Shown here one piece after another: positions 27,428 to 36,694 of a stretch of DNA of 64,000 nt. The position numbers and the translations under genes are program-made. Origin of the DNA: Corynebacterium freneyi (GTDB lineage: Bacteria; Actinomycetota; Actinomycetes; Mycobacteriales; Mycobacteriaceae); assembly GCF_030408835.1 (NCBI RefSeq), contig NZ_CP047357.1, positions 496,001 through 560,000 of the forward strand, read 5' to 3'. The notes below the pieces were generated by a model, which worked only from the letters and a program-made list of their open reading frames with translations, was not told the DNA's origin and did no database searches. Position 1 is the stretch's first letter, and every line of letters starts with the position of its first letter.

Positions 27428-30016
27428 TCAGTTCGCGGCGGCCGCGGACTCGGCTTCTTCCTGGGCGTCGCCTTCTGCGGGGGCGTCGGGCGTGGTCTCG
27501 GTCGGGGATTCGGCCGGGGCGTCGGTCGGATTCTCGGTCTCGGCCGGCGCGACGTCGTCGGTGCCGGGTCGGTCCGAGGATCCGTTCGGCGAGCCGTTGG
27601 ACGAGCCCAGGGTGCCCGGCGTCAACTTGCCGGTGAACAGGTCGACGATGAACTTCCACAGGCGCTCGAAGAACGACCTGATGTCGGAGGAGCCGGTGCC
27701 CGGGTTGGACGGCAGGTCGCCGCCGGTGTTCGGGTTCTCGTCGGTGCCGCCGTCGGTCGGCGGGATCTCTCCGTTTTCGTCGGTGATGGTCACCGTCGCG
27801 GTGCCGGCGCCCAGGGCCTTGCCCTCGGTGCCGACGAAGGTGCCCTCGAGGGTCTTCACGCCCGGGGTGGGCCAGACCATGTCGAAATCGGCGATGCCGC
27901 GCACGACCGGGATGCGGACCTCGGCGCCGTCCTTCATGACGGGCTTGCCGTTGTTGGTCAGCGTCAGGAACCCGGAGACGGCCGACTTGTCGCCGGTATT
28001 CGGGGTGACGGTGGCGCGGAAGGTCTGCTGCTCGCCGATGACGCCCGTGTCCGGGCCGACGAGGTCCACGGTGACGGAGTCGTAGGCCGGTGCGGTGACG
28101 GTGACGTCGATGCTGGTGCGCGCGGCCTTCGCCGTGCGCGGGTCGGCCGGGGTGAACTCGACCGGGACGGTGTAGTCGCCCTCGCGCGGGAAGACCAGCG
28201 GCAGAGTCGCGGTGCCGGTGGCGGCGTCGACGTCCGCGGTGATCTTCCGGCCGTCGACGGTGGCGGTGACGACGCCCGCCGCGGCCGGATCGACGGTGAC
28301 GGTGGTGGGGGCCTCGACCATCGGCTCGACGTCGGTGGGCGCCTGCGCGGTGATCACGGTGTCGCCGGCGGCGACGACCCGCAGGGTGCCCTCGGCCTCG
28401 GCCGGGGTCTGGGTGTCGTCGGCGGGCACGAATCGCGCCTTGACGGGGAACTCGCCGCCGCGGTCGGGGATGACCTCGAGGCTGGCGACGTTGTCGGCGA
28501 CGTCGACGGAGACGTCGCGGCCCTCGACGGTGAAGATCACCTCGCCGGCGGCGACGTCGGTGTTCTCCGCCGGGGTGATCCGGGCCGTCAGGGTGACGGA
28601 CTCGCCCGGGTGGACCGGGTTGTCCAGGCCGTCGAGCTCGAGGGTGGTGTCGGTGACCGCGGTGACCTCGACGTCGGTGGTGGCCTTCGCCGGGGCGAAG
28701 GGCGAACCGGTGGTCGGGCGGTACTCGGCGGTCAGGGTCTGCGCGCCGACCGCGGTGCCGGTGGGCACGGAGGCGGTGGCGGTTCCCTCGACGACGTCCG
28801 CGGTGACTTCGGCGCCTTCGCCGATGCGGAAGGCGACGGTGCCGGTCGCGCCGGGCTCGACGGTGGCGGTGGCCTCGACGTGGCCGCGGGCCGGGGCGGA
28901 TTCGGCCGCCGTGACCGCGAGGTTGGCGGAGCGTCCGGCGACGGTGACGGTGCGGGTGGCGGACGAGGCGGTGTGGGCCTCGGCGTTGGCGGGGGTGAAC
29001 GAGGCGGTGACCTCGTAGTCGCCGGCTTCGGGGAACGTCAGCTCGCCGGTGGCGGTGCCGTCGACGACCTCGACGGGGCCGGTGGAGTGCTCGCCGGAGG
29101 AGAAGACGACGGTGCCGGCGGCGTCGGCCGGGTCGACGGTTGCGGTCAGCTCAACCGGCTGGCCGGCGACGGCCTCGGCCACCTCGTCGATGGTCAGCGA
29201 GGTGTCCGTGGCCGCCGGACCCGCGTTGACCTTCACGGTCGCGAGCTGGCCGGCCCGCGGATCGATGGGGGCGGTCTCCGACGCACGCGGCGAGCACTGA
29301 GTCGGTGCCCAGACTCCATTGGGCGCAACAAAAATGACGCTCGAAGTCTGCGCGTTCATGGTGAGGAAGTTTTCGTCGGCGCCGAAGTTGCCCGCGGCGC
29401 CGGCGGTGCGGACGCCGAAGTTCTTCTCGCCCGCCGTGTCGGCGCGCAGATCAAGCTTGATAACCGGGAACTTCAGGTCGATGGTCGATCCGGTGATGTC
29501 GTACCGGATGCCGCCGTGGGTGTTCTTGCTGGAGTTCGGGCCGTTGCCGATGGTGGCGTTGTCCTTGCTGGTCAACCGGAGGATGCGACCGTTGGAGTCG
29601 GGCTGTCCGGATTCGTTGACCTGCAGGACATCGAAGCCCTTGAGGTTGGCGTTCGACTCGTCGATCTCGGCGCCGGTGAAGGTCACGCCCTCGGGCAGCG
29701 CGAAGTCGAGCTTCAGCCGCGATGCGGTCTTCAACTTGACGCCTGCAGGAAACGCGGGGAGTTCGACGTTGACGGGATCGATGGAGAAGGTGGTGCTGAA
29801 TTCCTCGCCGATCTCGACGTCGGTGGGAGAGGTGACGTTGACGGAGACGTTGTCGGCCGAGAAAGTCTGCGGGCCCGCGACTCTGTCGGGCGTGGCCTTG
29901 CAGGTCAGCGACATGGACGCGGTGTTGGTGACTTCATCCGCGATTGCCATGGGCAATACGACGAAGCCCGCGACGGCCACTGCTGCGGCCGATGCGAATG
30001 CGGTGAACTTGCGCAT
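27428..30016 (-). CDS. Secreted surface protein with Ig-like repeats, paralogue of the downstream gene
   Basis: 862 aa from ATG at 30016, favoured over the ATG at 30022 because AAGGA lies at proper spacing. Signal peptide MRKFTAFASAAAVAVAGFVV. An N-terminal domain (about residues 30-260) shared with the 763-aa protein contains two cysteines (SLTCKA and PTQCSPR). Six or so Ig-like repeats follow (about 85 residues each), ending near residue 740. The C-terminus has a short amphipathic stretch (SFFERLWKFIVDLFTGKL) and an acidic Pro/Thr/Glu tail ending EEAESAAAAN. There is no sortase signal. Transcribed from a strong promoter at 30129-30156. Adhesin-like; ligand unknown. Confidence 0.82.
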   Translation of the reverse strand: MRKFTAFASAAAVAVAGFVVLPMAIADEVTNTASMSLTCKATPDRVAGPQTFSADNVSVNVTSPTDVEIGEEFSTTFSIDPVNVELPAFPAGVKLKTASRLKLDFALPEGVTFTGAEIDESNANLKGFDVLQVNESGQPDSNGRILRLTSKDNATIGNGPNSSKNTHGGIRYDITGSTIDLKFPVIKLDLRADTAGEKNFGVRTAGAAGNFGADENFLTMNAQTSSVIFVAPNGVWAPTQCSPRASETAPIDPRAGQLATVKVNAGPAATDTSLTIDEVAEAVAGQPVELTATVDPADAAGTVVFSSGEHSTGPVEVVDGTATGELTFPEAGDYEVTASFTPANAEAHTASSATRTVTVAGRSANLAVTAAESAPARGHVEATATVEPGATGTVAFRIGEGAEVTADVVEGTATASVPTGTAVGAQTLTAEYRPTTGSPFAPAKATTDVEVTAVTDTTLELDGLDNPVHPGESVTLTARITPAENTDVAAGEVIFTVEGRDVSVDVADNVASLEVIPDRGGEFPVKARFVPADDTQTPAEAEGTLRVVAAGDTVITAQAPTDVEPMVEAPTTVTVDPAAAGVVTATVDGRKITADVDAATGTATLPLVFPREGDYTVPVEFTPADPRTAKAARTSIDVTVTAPAYDSVTVDLVGPDTGVIGEQQTFRATVTPNTGDKSAVSGFLTLTNNGKPVMKDGAEVRIPVVRGIADFDMVWPTPGVKTLEGTFVGTEGKALGAGTATVTITDENGEIPPTDGGTDENPNTGGDLPSNPGTGSSDIRSFFERLWKFIVDLFTGKLTPGTLGSSNGSPNGSSDRPGTDDVAPAETENPTDAPAESPTETTPDAPAEGDAQEEAESAAAAN

Positions 30017-30128
30017 GCTCATCCTTGTGGGGTGGGGGATGCGGGGAGTGGTGGTACTGCGGTGTCGTACGGCCACCGTGTGTGCCTTGGAGGAGCCTAA
30101 GAGGGGCATAAGCGTTGCGCTCGCCGAG

Positions 30129-30156
30129 AGCGTAACGGTTACCCCCGAAGTGTCAA
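30129..30156 (-). promoter_or_regulatory. Strong sigma-A-type promoter with GTAAC-C-GTTAC operator in the spacer
   Basis: Minus strand: -35 TTGACA (30151-30156), 16-bp spacer, -10 TACGCT (30129-30134). An inverted repeat GTAAC-C-GTTAC (minus strand, 30132-30142) overlaps the -10 and spacer. It drives the Ig-repeat pair with a leader of about 105 nt. The rest of the 257-nt gap to the aldehyde dehydrogenase gene holds TTGACA (30196-30201) on the plus strand, a possible -35 for that gene. Confidence 0.7.
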
Positions 30157-30273
30157 TGCTTTCCCGGGATGAACCGTGACCGTTCATGGGTTTAATTGAC
30201 AGTGGTCGCCGATTCGTTACATGTCGCCTCCGCATCGTCGACAAAACCGTTTCCCCGGCGCACCATGGGCGGC

Positions 30274-31746
30274 ATGGGACTTTCAGTGAACGACATTCTT
30301 TCCGGTGCCCCGACGCAGCTTTTCCTGGGCGGCGGATTCCGCGACGCCTCCGACGGCGGCACGTTCGAGGTCCGCGATCCCGCGACCGATCGCGTGCTCG
30401 TCGAGGTCGCCTCCGCGACGGAGGCCGACGCTCGCGCGGCCCTCGACGAGGCGTGCGCCGCACAGGCCGAGTGGGCGGCGACCGCGCCCCGCGAGCGCAG
30501 TGAAATCCTGCGCCGTGCCTTCGAACTCATCAAGGAGCATGACGACGAGCTGACGTATCTCCAGTCCCTCGAGATGGGTCGGGCGCTGCCGGATTCCCGC
30601 GCCGAGGTGACCTACGCCGCCGAGTTCTTCCGCTGGTTCTCGGAGGAGGCCGTGCGTCTGCGCGGCGATTACCGACGCTCGCCGGACGGCCGTTCGCGGA
30701 TCGTCACGGTCCGCCAGCCGGTCGGCCCGGTGCTGGCGATCACCCCGTGGAACTTCCCGTTGGCGATGGGCGCCCGCAAGATCGCGCCGGCGTTGGCGGC
30801 GGGCTGCACCATCATCGCCAAGCCCGCGTCGAAAACCCCGCTGACCATGCTGTACCTGGCGAAGTTGCTGGATGAGGCCGGTGTTCCGGCCGGGGTGGTC
30901 CAGGTGCTGCCGACCGGCTCGGCGAAGAACGTCTCGGCCCTGCTCGACGACGATCGCCTGCGCAAGTTCACCTTCACCGGCTCCACCGAGGTCGGTCAGA
31001 TGCTGGCGGCGAAGGCGATGGAGACCTCCATGAAGGTGTCGCTGGAGCTCGGCGGCAATGCCCCGTTCGTGGTGCTTTCCGACGGCGACGTGGACAAGGC
31101 GGTCAAGGCCGTGAAGGCGGCGAAGCTGCGCAACGGCGGGCAGGTGTGCATCGCGCCGAACCGGTTCATCGTCCACGAGTCGCTGGCGGGGGAGTTCACC
31201 GAGGGCGTCGTCGCGATGTTCCGCGAACTGACCGTCGGCCGCGGCACCGACGAGTCGACCGAACTCGGCCCGTTGGCCATGCGTGACCAGCAGCGGACCG
31301 TCGCAAAGCTCGTGGACGACGCCATCGAACGCGGCGCGACGGTGCGCTGCGGCGGCACGATTCCCGTGCTTTCCGACGAACTGTCGGACGGCTACTTCTA
31401 CGACCCCACGGTGCTCACCGGATTCCCCCTCGACGCCGACATCGTGACCGAGGAGATCTTCGGCCCCGTCGTCGCGGTCACCGAGGTCGGCAGCGACGAG
31501 GAGGCCATCGAACGCGCGAATGACACGATCTTCGGCCTGGCGGCCTACGTGTTCAGCGAAAACCTCACCCGCGCGTTGGGCGCGGCCGAAGCCATCGAAT
31601 CCGGCATGGTCGCCGTGAACAAGGGCGGGCTGTCGGACGCCTCGGCGCCCTTCGGCGGCGTGAAGCAGTCGGGCCTCGGCCGCGAAGGCGGCTTCACCGG
31701 CATCGACGAATTCCTCGAGGACAAGCTCATTTCGCTCGAGGGGTAG
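30274..31746 (+). CDS. NAD(P)-dependent aldehyde dehydrogenase, succinate-semialdehyde type
   Basis: 490 aa from ATG at 30274 (an in-frame ATG at 30265 is possible). ALDH superfamily: ITPWNFPLAMGARKIAPALA, the Glu motif LELGGNAPF (Glu258) and catalytic Cys292 in GGQVCIAPNRF, with the C-terminal PFGGVKQSGLGREGG. The closest subfamily by motif is GabD/SSADH, which oxidises succinate semialdehyde to succinate. Other short aldehydes cannot be excluded. Its last 20 nt overlap the end of the convergent MFS gene. Confidence 0.88.
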   Translation: MGLSVNDILSGAPTQLFLGGGFRDASDGGTFEVRDPATDRVLVEVASATEADARAALDEACAAQAEWAATAPRERSEILRRAFELIKEHDDELTYLQSLEMGRALPDSRAEVTYAAEFFRWFSEEAVRLRGDYRRSPDGRSRIVTVRQPVGPVLAITPWNFPLAMGARKIAPALAAGCTIIAKPASKTPLTMLYLAKLLDEAGVPAGVVQVLPTGSAKNVSALLDDDRLRKFTFTGSTEVGQMLAAKAMETSMKVSLELGGNAPFVVLSDGDVDKAVKAVKAAKLRNGGQVCIAPNRFIVHESLAGEFTEGVVAMFRELTVGRGTDESTELGPLAMRDQQRTVAKLVDDAIERGATVRCGGTIPVLSDELSDGYFYDPTVLTGFPLDADIVTEEIFGPVVAVTEVGSDEEAIERANDTIFGLAAYVFSENLTRALGAAEAIESGMVAVNKGGLSDASAPFGGVKQSGLGREGGFTGIDEFLEDKLISLEG

Positions 31747-33028
31747 GGGCCGGGGCGGCCGGAGTCTTCGGCACCAGCGCGAAGAGGACCATGCCGACCA
31801 CCAGCACCAGGGCGATGCCGCCGATGCCCGCGCGGTCGGTGCCGAAGACGGCGACCATCGCTGCGAACGCGGCGGGAGCCATCCAGCTCACCGCCCGGCC
31901 GGTGGTGACGTAGAGGCCGAACATCTGGCCCTCGCGTCCCTCCGGGGCGATGCGGGCGAGATACGACCGCGCCGCCGACTGGGCGGGACCGACGAACAGG
32001 CACAGCACCAGGCCCAACGGCCAGAACCAGCCGGGGCCGTCGACGAAGAGCAGCGCCAGCGACGTGACCACCATCAGGCCCAGCGACCACAGGATCACCG
32101 GGCGCGGGCCGATGGAGTCGTCGAGGAAGCCGGCCGCCAGCGCGCCCAGCGCCGAGACGACGTTGGCGGCGATGCCGAAGAGCAGGACATCCGAGGGGGA
32201 CAGGCCGTAGACGGTCACCGCCAGGATCGCCCCGAACGTGAACACGCCGGCCAGGCCGTCGCGGAACACCGCCTGGGCGACGAGGAACTTGATCGACCGC
32301 GGATCTTCGCGCCACAACTGGCGCAACTCGCCGAAGAGGCGGCGGTAGGAATCCGCGTAGCCGGAATCGACCGTCGCATCCGGCTCGATCTCCGGCACGC
32401 GGAAGAACGTCGGCAGCGCGAAGACCAGGAACCACGCGGCCGCGACGAGCGCCACCACCCGGACGTTCGTTCCGTCGTCCGTCGGCAAACCGAACGCGCC
32501 GCCGTCGCCCGCGATGAAGCCGACGTAGCAGATCAACAGCAGGAAAATCCCGCCGAAATACCCCGCCGACCAGCCGATGCCCGACACCCGGCCCACGGTG
32601 TCCGGCGTGGAGACCTGCCGCAGCATGGCGAAGTAGGAGACCTCCGCGAACTCGAACGCCACCGAGGCGATCGCCATGACGACGATGCCCGGGAAGAAGA
32701 ACGCCGGCTCGTTTTCGACGAAGAACAGCGAGGCCATCAGCGCGACGACCACCAGCGTCCACATGGTCATCGACCGCCGGCGCCGGCCCCGCGCATCCGC
32801 CCGACGGCCCTGGACGGGCGCGACGGCGGCGATGACGAAGCCCGCGGCGGCCATCGCCCAGCCGTACCAGGACGACGCCGGGATCGAGCCGCCGATGTCC
32901 GCCCCCACCGACTCGGTGAGGTAGACGGAATAGATGAACGTGACCATCACCGCGTTGAACGCGGCGGAACCCCAGTCCCACGACGCCCATGCGGCGACGG
33001 TGGCGCGGTCCGTGCGAGAGCTGCTCAT
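31727..33028 (-). CDS. MFS transporter, UMF1/Atg22-like
   Basis: 433 aa with about 12 helices. The start AAWASWDWGSAAFNAVMVTF is the hallmark of the UMF1 (Atg22-like) branch of the major facilitator superfamily, followed by the loop motif GRRADARGRRRRSM between helices 2 and 3. A large cytoplasmic loop lies between helices 6 and 7. The substrate is unknown; amino-acid efflux is one possibility by analogy with Atg22. A minus-strand -10 TAGCCT (33036-33041) ends 7 nt before the ATG (leaderless). Confidence 0.88.
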   Translation of the reverse strand: MSSSRTDRATVAAWASWDWGSAAFNAVMVTFIYSVYLTESVGADIGGSIPASSWYGWAMAAAGFVIAAVAPVQGRRADARGRRRRSMTMWTLVVVALMASLFFVENEPAFFFPGIVVMAIASVAFEFAEVSYFAMLRQVSTPDTVGRVSGIGWSAGYFGGIFLLLICYVGFIAGDGGAFGLPTDDGTNVRVVALVAAAWFLVFALPTFFRVPEIEPDATVDSGYADSYRRLFGELRQLWREDPRSIKFLVAQAVFRDGLAGVFTFGAILAVTVYGLSPSDVLLFGIAANVVSALGALAAGFLDDSIGPRPVILWSLGLMVVTSLALLFVDGPGWFWPLGLVLCLFVGPAQSAARSYLARIAPEGREGQMFGLYVTTGRAVSWMAPAAFAAMVAVFGTDRAGIGGIALVLVVGMVLFALVPKTPAAPAPTPRAK

Positions 33029-33068
33029 GTTCCCCAGGCTAACTACCCGGGGCGGAAGGCGGGCCGGG

Positions 33069-33386
33069 TCAGCCCAGGCGACCGCGGCCCATCCGCAGCA
33101 GGGCGGTGGCGATCGCCGGGCCCTCGGGGCCGAGGGCGTCGCGGAATTCGTTGATGATCTGCACCTCGCGGGTGTGCACCAGACGCGTGCCGCCGGAGCC
33201 CATGCGGGTCTTGCCCACGGCCTTGCTCACCTCGGTGCGCCGCCGGATGGCGTCGATGATGAGCGCGTCCAGACGGTTGATTTCCTCGCGGTACTTCTCG
33301 ATCTCGGACGAGCTCAGCGGATCGTCCGTGCCGGTGGGCGTGCGGACGTCGAAGGTGGAGATGAGGTCGTCGGTCATGCGTTCCAT
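33069..33386 (-). CDS. Chorismate mutase, AroQ class
   Basis: 105 aa (102 from the ATG at 33377). All-helical AroQ fold: EIEKYREEINRLDALIIDAI followed by RRRTEVSKAVGKTRM, containing the Arg/Lys residues that bind chorismate. It converts chorismate to prephenate, the first step toward Phe and Tyr. Small stand-alone mutases in actinobacteria are often activated by DAHP synthase; nothing in the window shows that. It is divergent from pcrA. Confidence 0.9.
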   Translation of the reverse strand: MERMTDDLISTFDVRTPTGTDDPLSSSEIEKYREEINRLDALIIDAIRRRTEVSKAVGKTRMGSGGTRLVHTREVQIINEFRDALGPEGPAIATALLRMGRGRLG

Positions 33387-33431
33387 TCTGCCAAATCCGC
33401 CATCCGGGGGCTGGGCTAGGCTTGGCCCATC

Positions 33432-35882
33432 ATGGTTGATTCCTTCGGTTTTGCCTCCTCCCGCCCCGATCCCGCCGTCCCGGGCCGGGCCCCCGCGGCC
33501 TTCGGCGCGACGTCCGCCCCGGCGGATTCGCGCGATGCCTTCGGGTCACGCGATGACCTGCTGGAGGGCCTGAACCCCCAGCAGCGGGCGGCGGTGCTGC
33601 ACTCCGGGCGGCCCCTGCTCATCGTCGCGGGCGCCGGGTCGGGCAAGACGGCGGTGCTCACGCGCCGCATCGCCCACCTCATCGGCGCGCGCGGGGTGCA
33701 CCCGGGGCAGATCCTGGCCATCACCTTCACCAACAAGGCGGCGGCGGAAATGCGCGAGCGCGTCGAGGCGCTGGTGGGGCCGGCGGCGCAGCGGATGTGG
33801 GTGGCCACGTTCCACTCGACGTGCGTGCGCATCCTGCGCATGCAGCACGCGCTGGTGCCGGGGCTGAACTCCAACTTCTCCATCTACGACGCCGACGATT
33901 CGCGCCGACTGCTGTCGATGATCGCCCGTGACATGGACCTGGACGTGAAGAAGTTCACGGGCCGGGTGCTGTCGAACCGGATCTCGAACCTGAAGAACGA
34001 GCTCATCGGCCCGGAGCAGGCGGCGACGGATGCGGAGGTCACCCGCAATCCGTTCGACGAGGTCGTGGCGCGCGTGTACCGCGAGTACCAGGTGCGCCTG
34101 CGGGCGGCGAACGCCCTGGATTTCGACGACCTCATCGGCGAGACGGTGCGCATCTTCCGCGAACACCCGGAGGTGGCGGAGTACTACCGCCGTCGGTTCC
34201 GCCATGTGCTCGTCGACGAGTACCAGGACACCAACCATGCGCAGTACGCGCTGGTGTCGGCGCTGGTGGGCAAGCCCGGCGGCGACGTTCCGCCGAGCGA
34301 GCTGTGCGTGGTGGGCGACTCCGACCAGTCGATTTACGCGTTCCGCGGGGCGACCATCCGCAACATCGAGGAGTTCGAGGAGGACTACCCGGACGCCGAG
34401 TCGATCCTGCTGGAGCAGAACTACCGGTCCACGCAGACGATCCTGTCGGCGGCCAACGCGCTGATCGCCCGCAACGAGAATCGCCGGGAGAAGAAGCTGT
34501 GGACAGACCTCGGCGAGGGCGAGAGCATCAAGGGCTACGTGGCCGACAACGAGCACGACGAGGCCCGTTTCATCGCCAACGAGATCGATGACCTGGTGGA
34601 TCGTCGGCAGGCGACGTACTCGGACATCGCGGTGTTCTACCGCACGAACAACTCGTCGCGCCCGCTGGAGGACGTGTTCATCCGCATGGGCGTGCCGTAC
34701 ACGGTGGTCGGCGGCACGCGCTTCTACGAGCGGCGCGAGGTCCGCGACATCGTGGCGTACCTGCGGGTCATCGCGAATCCGGACGACGACGTGTCCATGC
34801 GGCGCATCATCAACACCCCGCGCCGCGGCATCGGCGACAAGGCGCAGTCGCATGTGGCGCTGCACGCGGAGGACACGGGCACGTCCTTCGGGGCGGCGCT
34901 GCGGGCGGCGGCGCGCGGCGAGGTCGCGTTGGTGGCGGCCCGGTCGCGCAATTCGATGAAGGGGTTCGTCGACCTGCTCGACGGCATCGCCGCGGACATG
35001 GACTCCGGCGACATCGGGGACATCGGCGACCTGGTGGAGGCGGTCCTCGACCGCACGGGGTACCGCGCCGAGTTGGAGCGGTCGTCCGACCCGCAGGACG
35101 CGACGCGCCTGGACAACCTCAACGAACTCGTGTCGGTGGCCCGGGAGTTCTCGGCCGAGGCGGCGTTGCGGGAGGGCATGGAGGAGCTTGACGACGCCTC
35201 CCCGGACGACGGGCAGCCGGAGCCCGGGAGCCTGCAGGCGTTCCTCGAGCGGGTGTCCCTCGTGGCGGACGCGGACCAGATCCCCGACGACGACCGCGGG
35301 GTGGTGACCCTGATGACGCTGCATACCGCGAAGGGCCTGGAGTTTCCCGTCGTGTTCGTCACCGGCTGGGAGGACGGCCAGTTTCCGCACCTGCGGGCGA
35401 TGGGCGACCCGAAGGAGCTGGCGGAGGAGCGGCGTCTGGCCTACGTGGGGCTGACGCGCGCCCGCAAGCGCCTGTACGTGTCGCGGGCGCAGACGCGATC
35501 GTCGTGGGGCACGCCGCAGAACAATCCGCCGTCGCGGTTCCTCGGCGAGATCCCCGGCGAACTGATCGAGTGGCTGCGCGAGGAGCCGGCGACGTCGTGG
35601 GGCGGCGGGGCGGCGTTCGGCCGGAGTTCCCGGGCAGGCGGCGGTTTCGGCCGCACGGGACGGTCCACCGCAGGTGTCGGTGGCGGGTCGACCGGCGGCC
35701 GCACGAAGAACACGCAGCTCCAGCTCGCGGCGGGCGACAAGGTCGTCCACGACAAGTACGGCCTGGGCACGGTCCTGTCCGTCGACGGCGTGGGCCCGCG
35801 GGCGACGGCCACCATCGATTTCGGGTCCGCCGGCAAGGTCCGCCTGATGCTGATCGGCGGCCTGCCGATGGAGAAGCTCTGA
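33432..35882 (+). CDS. pcrA: ATP-dependent DNA helicase PcrA/UvrD
   Basis: 816 aa, superfamily 1A 3'-5' helicase for repair and replication-fork maintenance. Motifs in order: Walker A AGAGSGKT (66-73), TFTNKAAAEMRERV, Walker B LVDEYQDTNHAQY, GDSDQSIYAFRGA, LEQNYRST, TLMTLHTAKGLEF and YVGLTRARKRLYVSRA. The C-terminal Gly/Arg-rich linker and last domain (GDKVVHDKYGLGTVLSVDG) are the PcrA tail that contacts RNA polymerase. A -10 TAGGCT (33417-33422) lies 9 nt before the ATG, so the leader is 0-3 nt. Confidence 0.98.
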   Translation: MVDSFGFASSRPDPAVPGRAPAAFGATSAPADSRDAFGSRDDLLEGLNPQQRAAVLHSGRPLLIVAGAGSGKTAVLTRRIAHLIGARGVHPGQILAITFTNKAAAEMRERVEALVGPAAQRMWVATFHSTCVRILRMQHALVPGLNSNFSIYDADDSRRLLSMIARDMDLDVKKFTGRVLSNRISNLKNELIGPEQAATDAEVTRNPFDEVVARVYREYQVRLRAANALDFDDLIGETVRIFREHPEVAEYYRRRFRHVLVDEYQDTNHAQYALVSALVGKPGGDVPPSELCVVGDSDQSIYAFRGATIRNIEEFEEDYPDAESILLEQNYRSTQTILSAANALIARNENRREKKLWTDLGEGESIKGYVADNEHDEARFIANEIDDLVDRRQATYSDIAVFYRTNNSSRPLEDVFIRMGVPYTVVGGTRFYERREVRDIVAYLRVIANPDDDVSMRRIINTPRRGIGDKAQSHVALHAEDTGTSFGAALRAAARGEVALVAARSRNSMKGFVDLLDGIAADMDSGDIGDIGDLVEAVLDRTGYRAELERSSDPQDATRLDNLNELVSVAREFSAEAALREGMEELDDASPDDGQPEPGSLQAFLERVSLVADADQIPDDDRGVVTLMTLHTAKGLEFPVVFVTGWEDGQFPHLRAMGDPKELAEERRLAYVGLTRARKRLYVSRAQTRSSWGTPQNNPPSRFLGEIPGELIEWLREEPATSWGGGAAFGRSSRAGGGFGRTGRSTAGVGGGSTGGRTKNTQLQLAAGDKVVHDKYGLGTVLSVDGVGPRATATIDFGSAGKVRLMLIGGLPMEKL

Positions 35883-35901
35883 CCCGAGGGGCGGGTCAGA
35901 G
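35877..35901. terminator. Terminator embedding the pcrA stop codon
   Basis: CTCTGACCCG (35877-35886) and CGGGTCAGAG (35892-35901) form a perfect 10-bp stem. The pcrA TGA (35880-35882) is inside the left arm. Confidence 0.85.
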
Positions 35902-35921
35902 TCTTGTGCTTCGCCCGCCGG

Positions 35922-36434
35922 TCAGCGCTTCTTCTTCGCGGTGACCCAGCAGGTGATGACGGCGTCCTGGACGAGCGTGCCCTCGGAGTCGACGAGTTCG
36001 ATGCGCACGTCGAGGTTGCGGCCGCCGGACTCCGGGGTGATCTCGGCGTAGTCGGGCAGGTCGGCGGTGGCCGTGGCGGTGAGGCTGCCCTTGGAGATCT
36101 TCAGGTAGTTCGTGGTCATGCCCTTGGGCACCCACCGGTGCGAAGACGGCACGGACGCCTCGCAGAGCATGCCCATGACGAATTCGGCGAGGTTGCACGC
36201 GGCGATGGCGTGGAAGGTGCCGATGTGGTTCTGAATGCCCCACCACTTCGGTGCGGAGGCGACGGCGCGGCCGGGTTCCATGACGCGCAGACGGGGCAGG
36301 ACGGTGCGGAAGTAGGGAGCCTTGAGGGACACCGCGGCGGAGAACAGTCGCGTCCCGACCACCGGGATGCGCGACAGCTTCGTCCACATCGCGGCGGTGG
36401 GGGTGGACATGGCCGGGGCGATGGAATCGTTCAT
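35922..36434 (-). CDS. DUF4442 hotdog-fold protein (thioesterase-like)
   Basis: 170 aa from ATG at 36434. The DUF4442/PaaI-like hotdog pattern is recognisable: an N-terminal helix, HIGTFHAIAACNLAEFVMGML (central helix), then MTTNYLKISKGSLTATATAD and the last strand TLVQDAVITCWVTAKKK. These proteins are putative acyl-CoA thioesterases; activity is not shown here. A minus-strand -10 TACGCT (36441-36446) ends 6 nt before the ATG, so a leaderless start is likely. Confidence 0.85.
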   Translation of the reverse strand: MNDSIAPAMSTPTAAMWTKLSRIPVVGTRLFSAAVSLKAPYFRTVLPRLRVMEPGRAVASAPKWWGIQNHIGTFHAIAACNLAEFVMGMLCEASVPSSHRWVPKGMTTNYLKISKGSLTATATADLPDYAEITPESGGRNLDVRIELVDSEGTLVQDAVITCWVTAKKKR

Positions 36435-36494
36435 TCCACCAGCGTAAGCGGCGGCGCGACGCGCCCGGGCGGGATTCGCAGGATCGTGCGGCTT

Positions 36495-36694
36495 CCGTGC
36501 TTTGCGACGCCCGTGTCCGCCCGCAGCTCGTTCCTGACCGCCCCAGAGGTCGATTGGCGTATGAAAGTGCACATTTTCGAGGCCGTGAAAACCGCGACCT
36601 GGGGGTTTGTGTGGCGGTGGAGGTAGTTTGCGACGCCCGCTCGCGGCCGAACCTGATTGTTGGCCGCTGAGGCCAGCGGTGGGCGTCGTCAAGC
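36495..36694. repeat. Intergenic region with three copies of the GCGACGCCC motif and a nested hairpin
   Basis: The 315-nt gap between DUF4442 and M23 has no gene that I can support. Motif copies are at 36497-36513 and 36626-36640 (GTTTGCGACGCCCGC type) and, inverted, at 36681-36695 (GGGCGTCGTCAAGCA). The last two can pair around an inner perfect stem GCGGCC/GGCCGC (36643-36648 and 36662-36667), giving a hairpin of about 68 nt directly before the M23 terminator. Confidence 0.5.

Noticed and set aside
33546..35750. Long frame antisense to pcrA
   Set aside because: pcrA has every helicase motif. The antisense frame is Arg/Val-rich without recognisable domains or a ribosome binding site.
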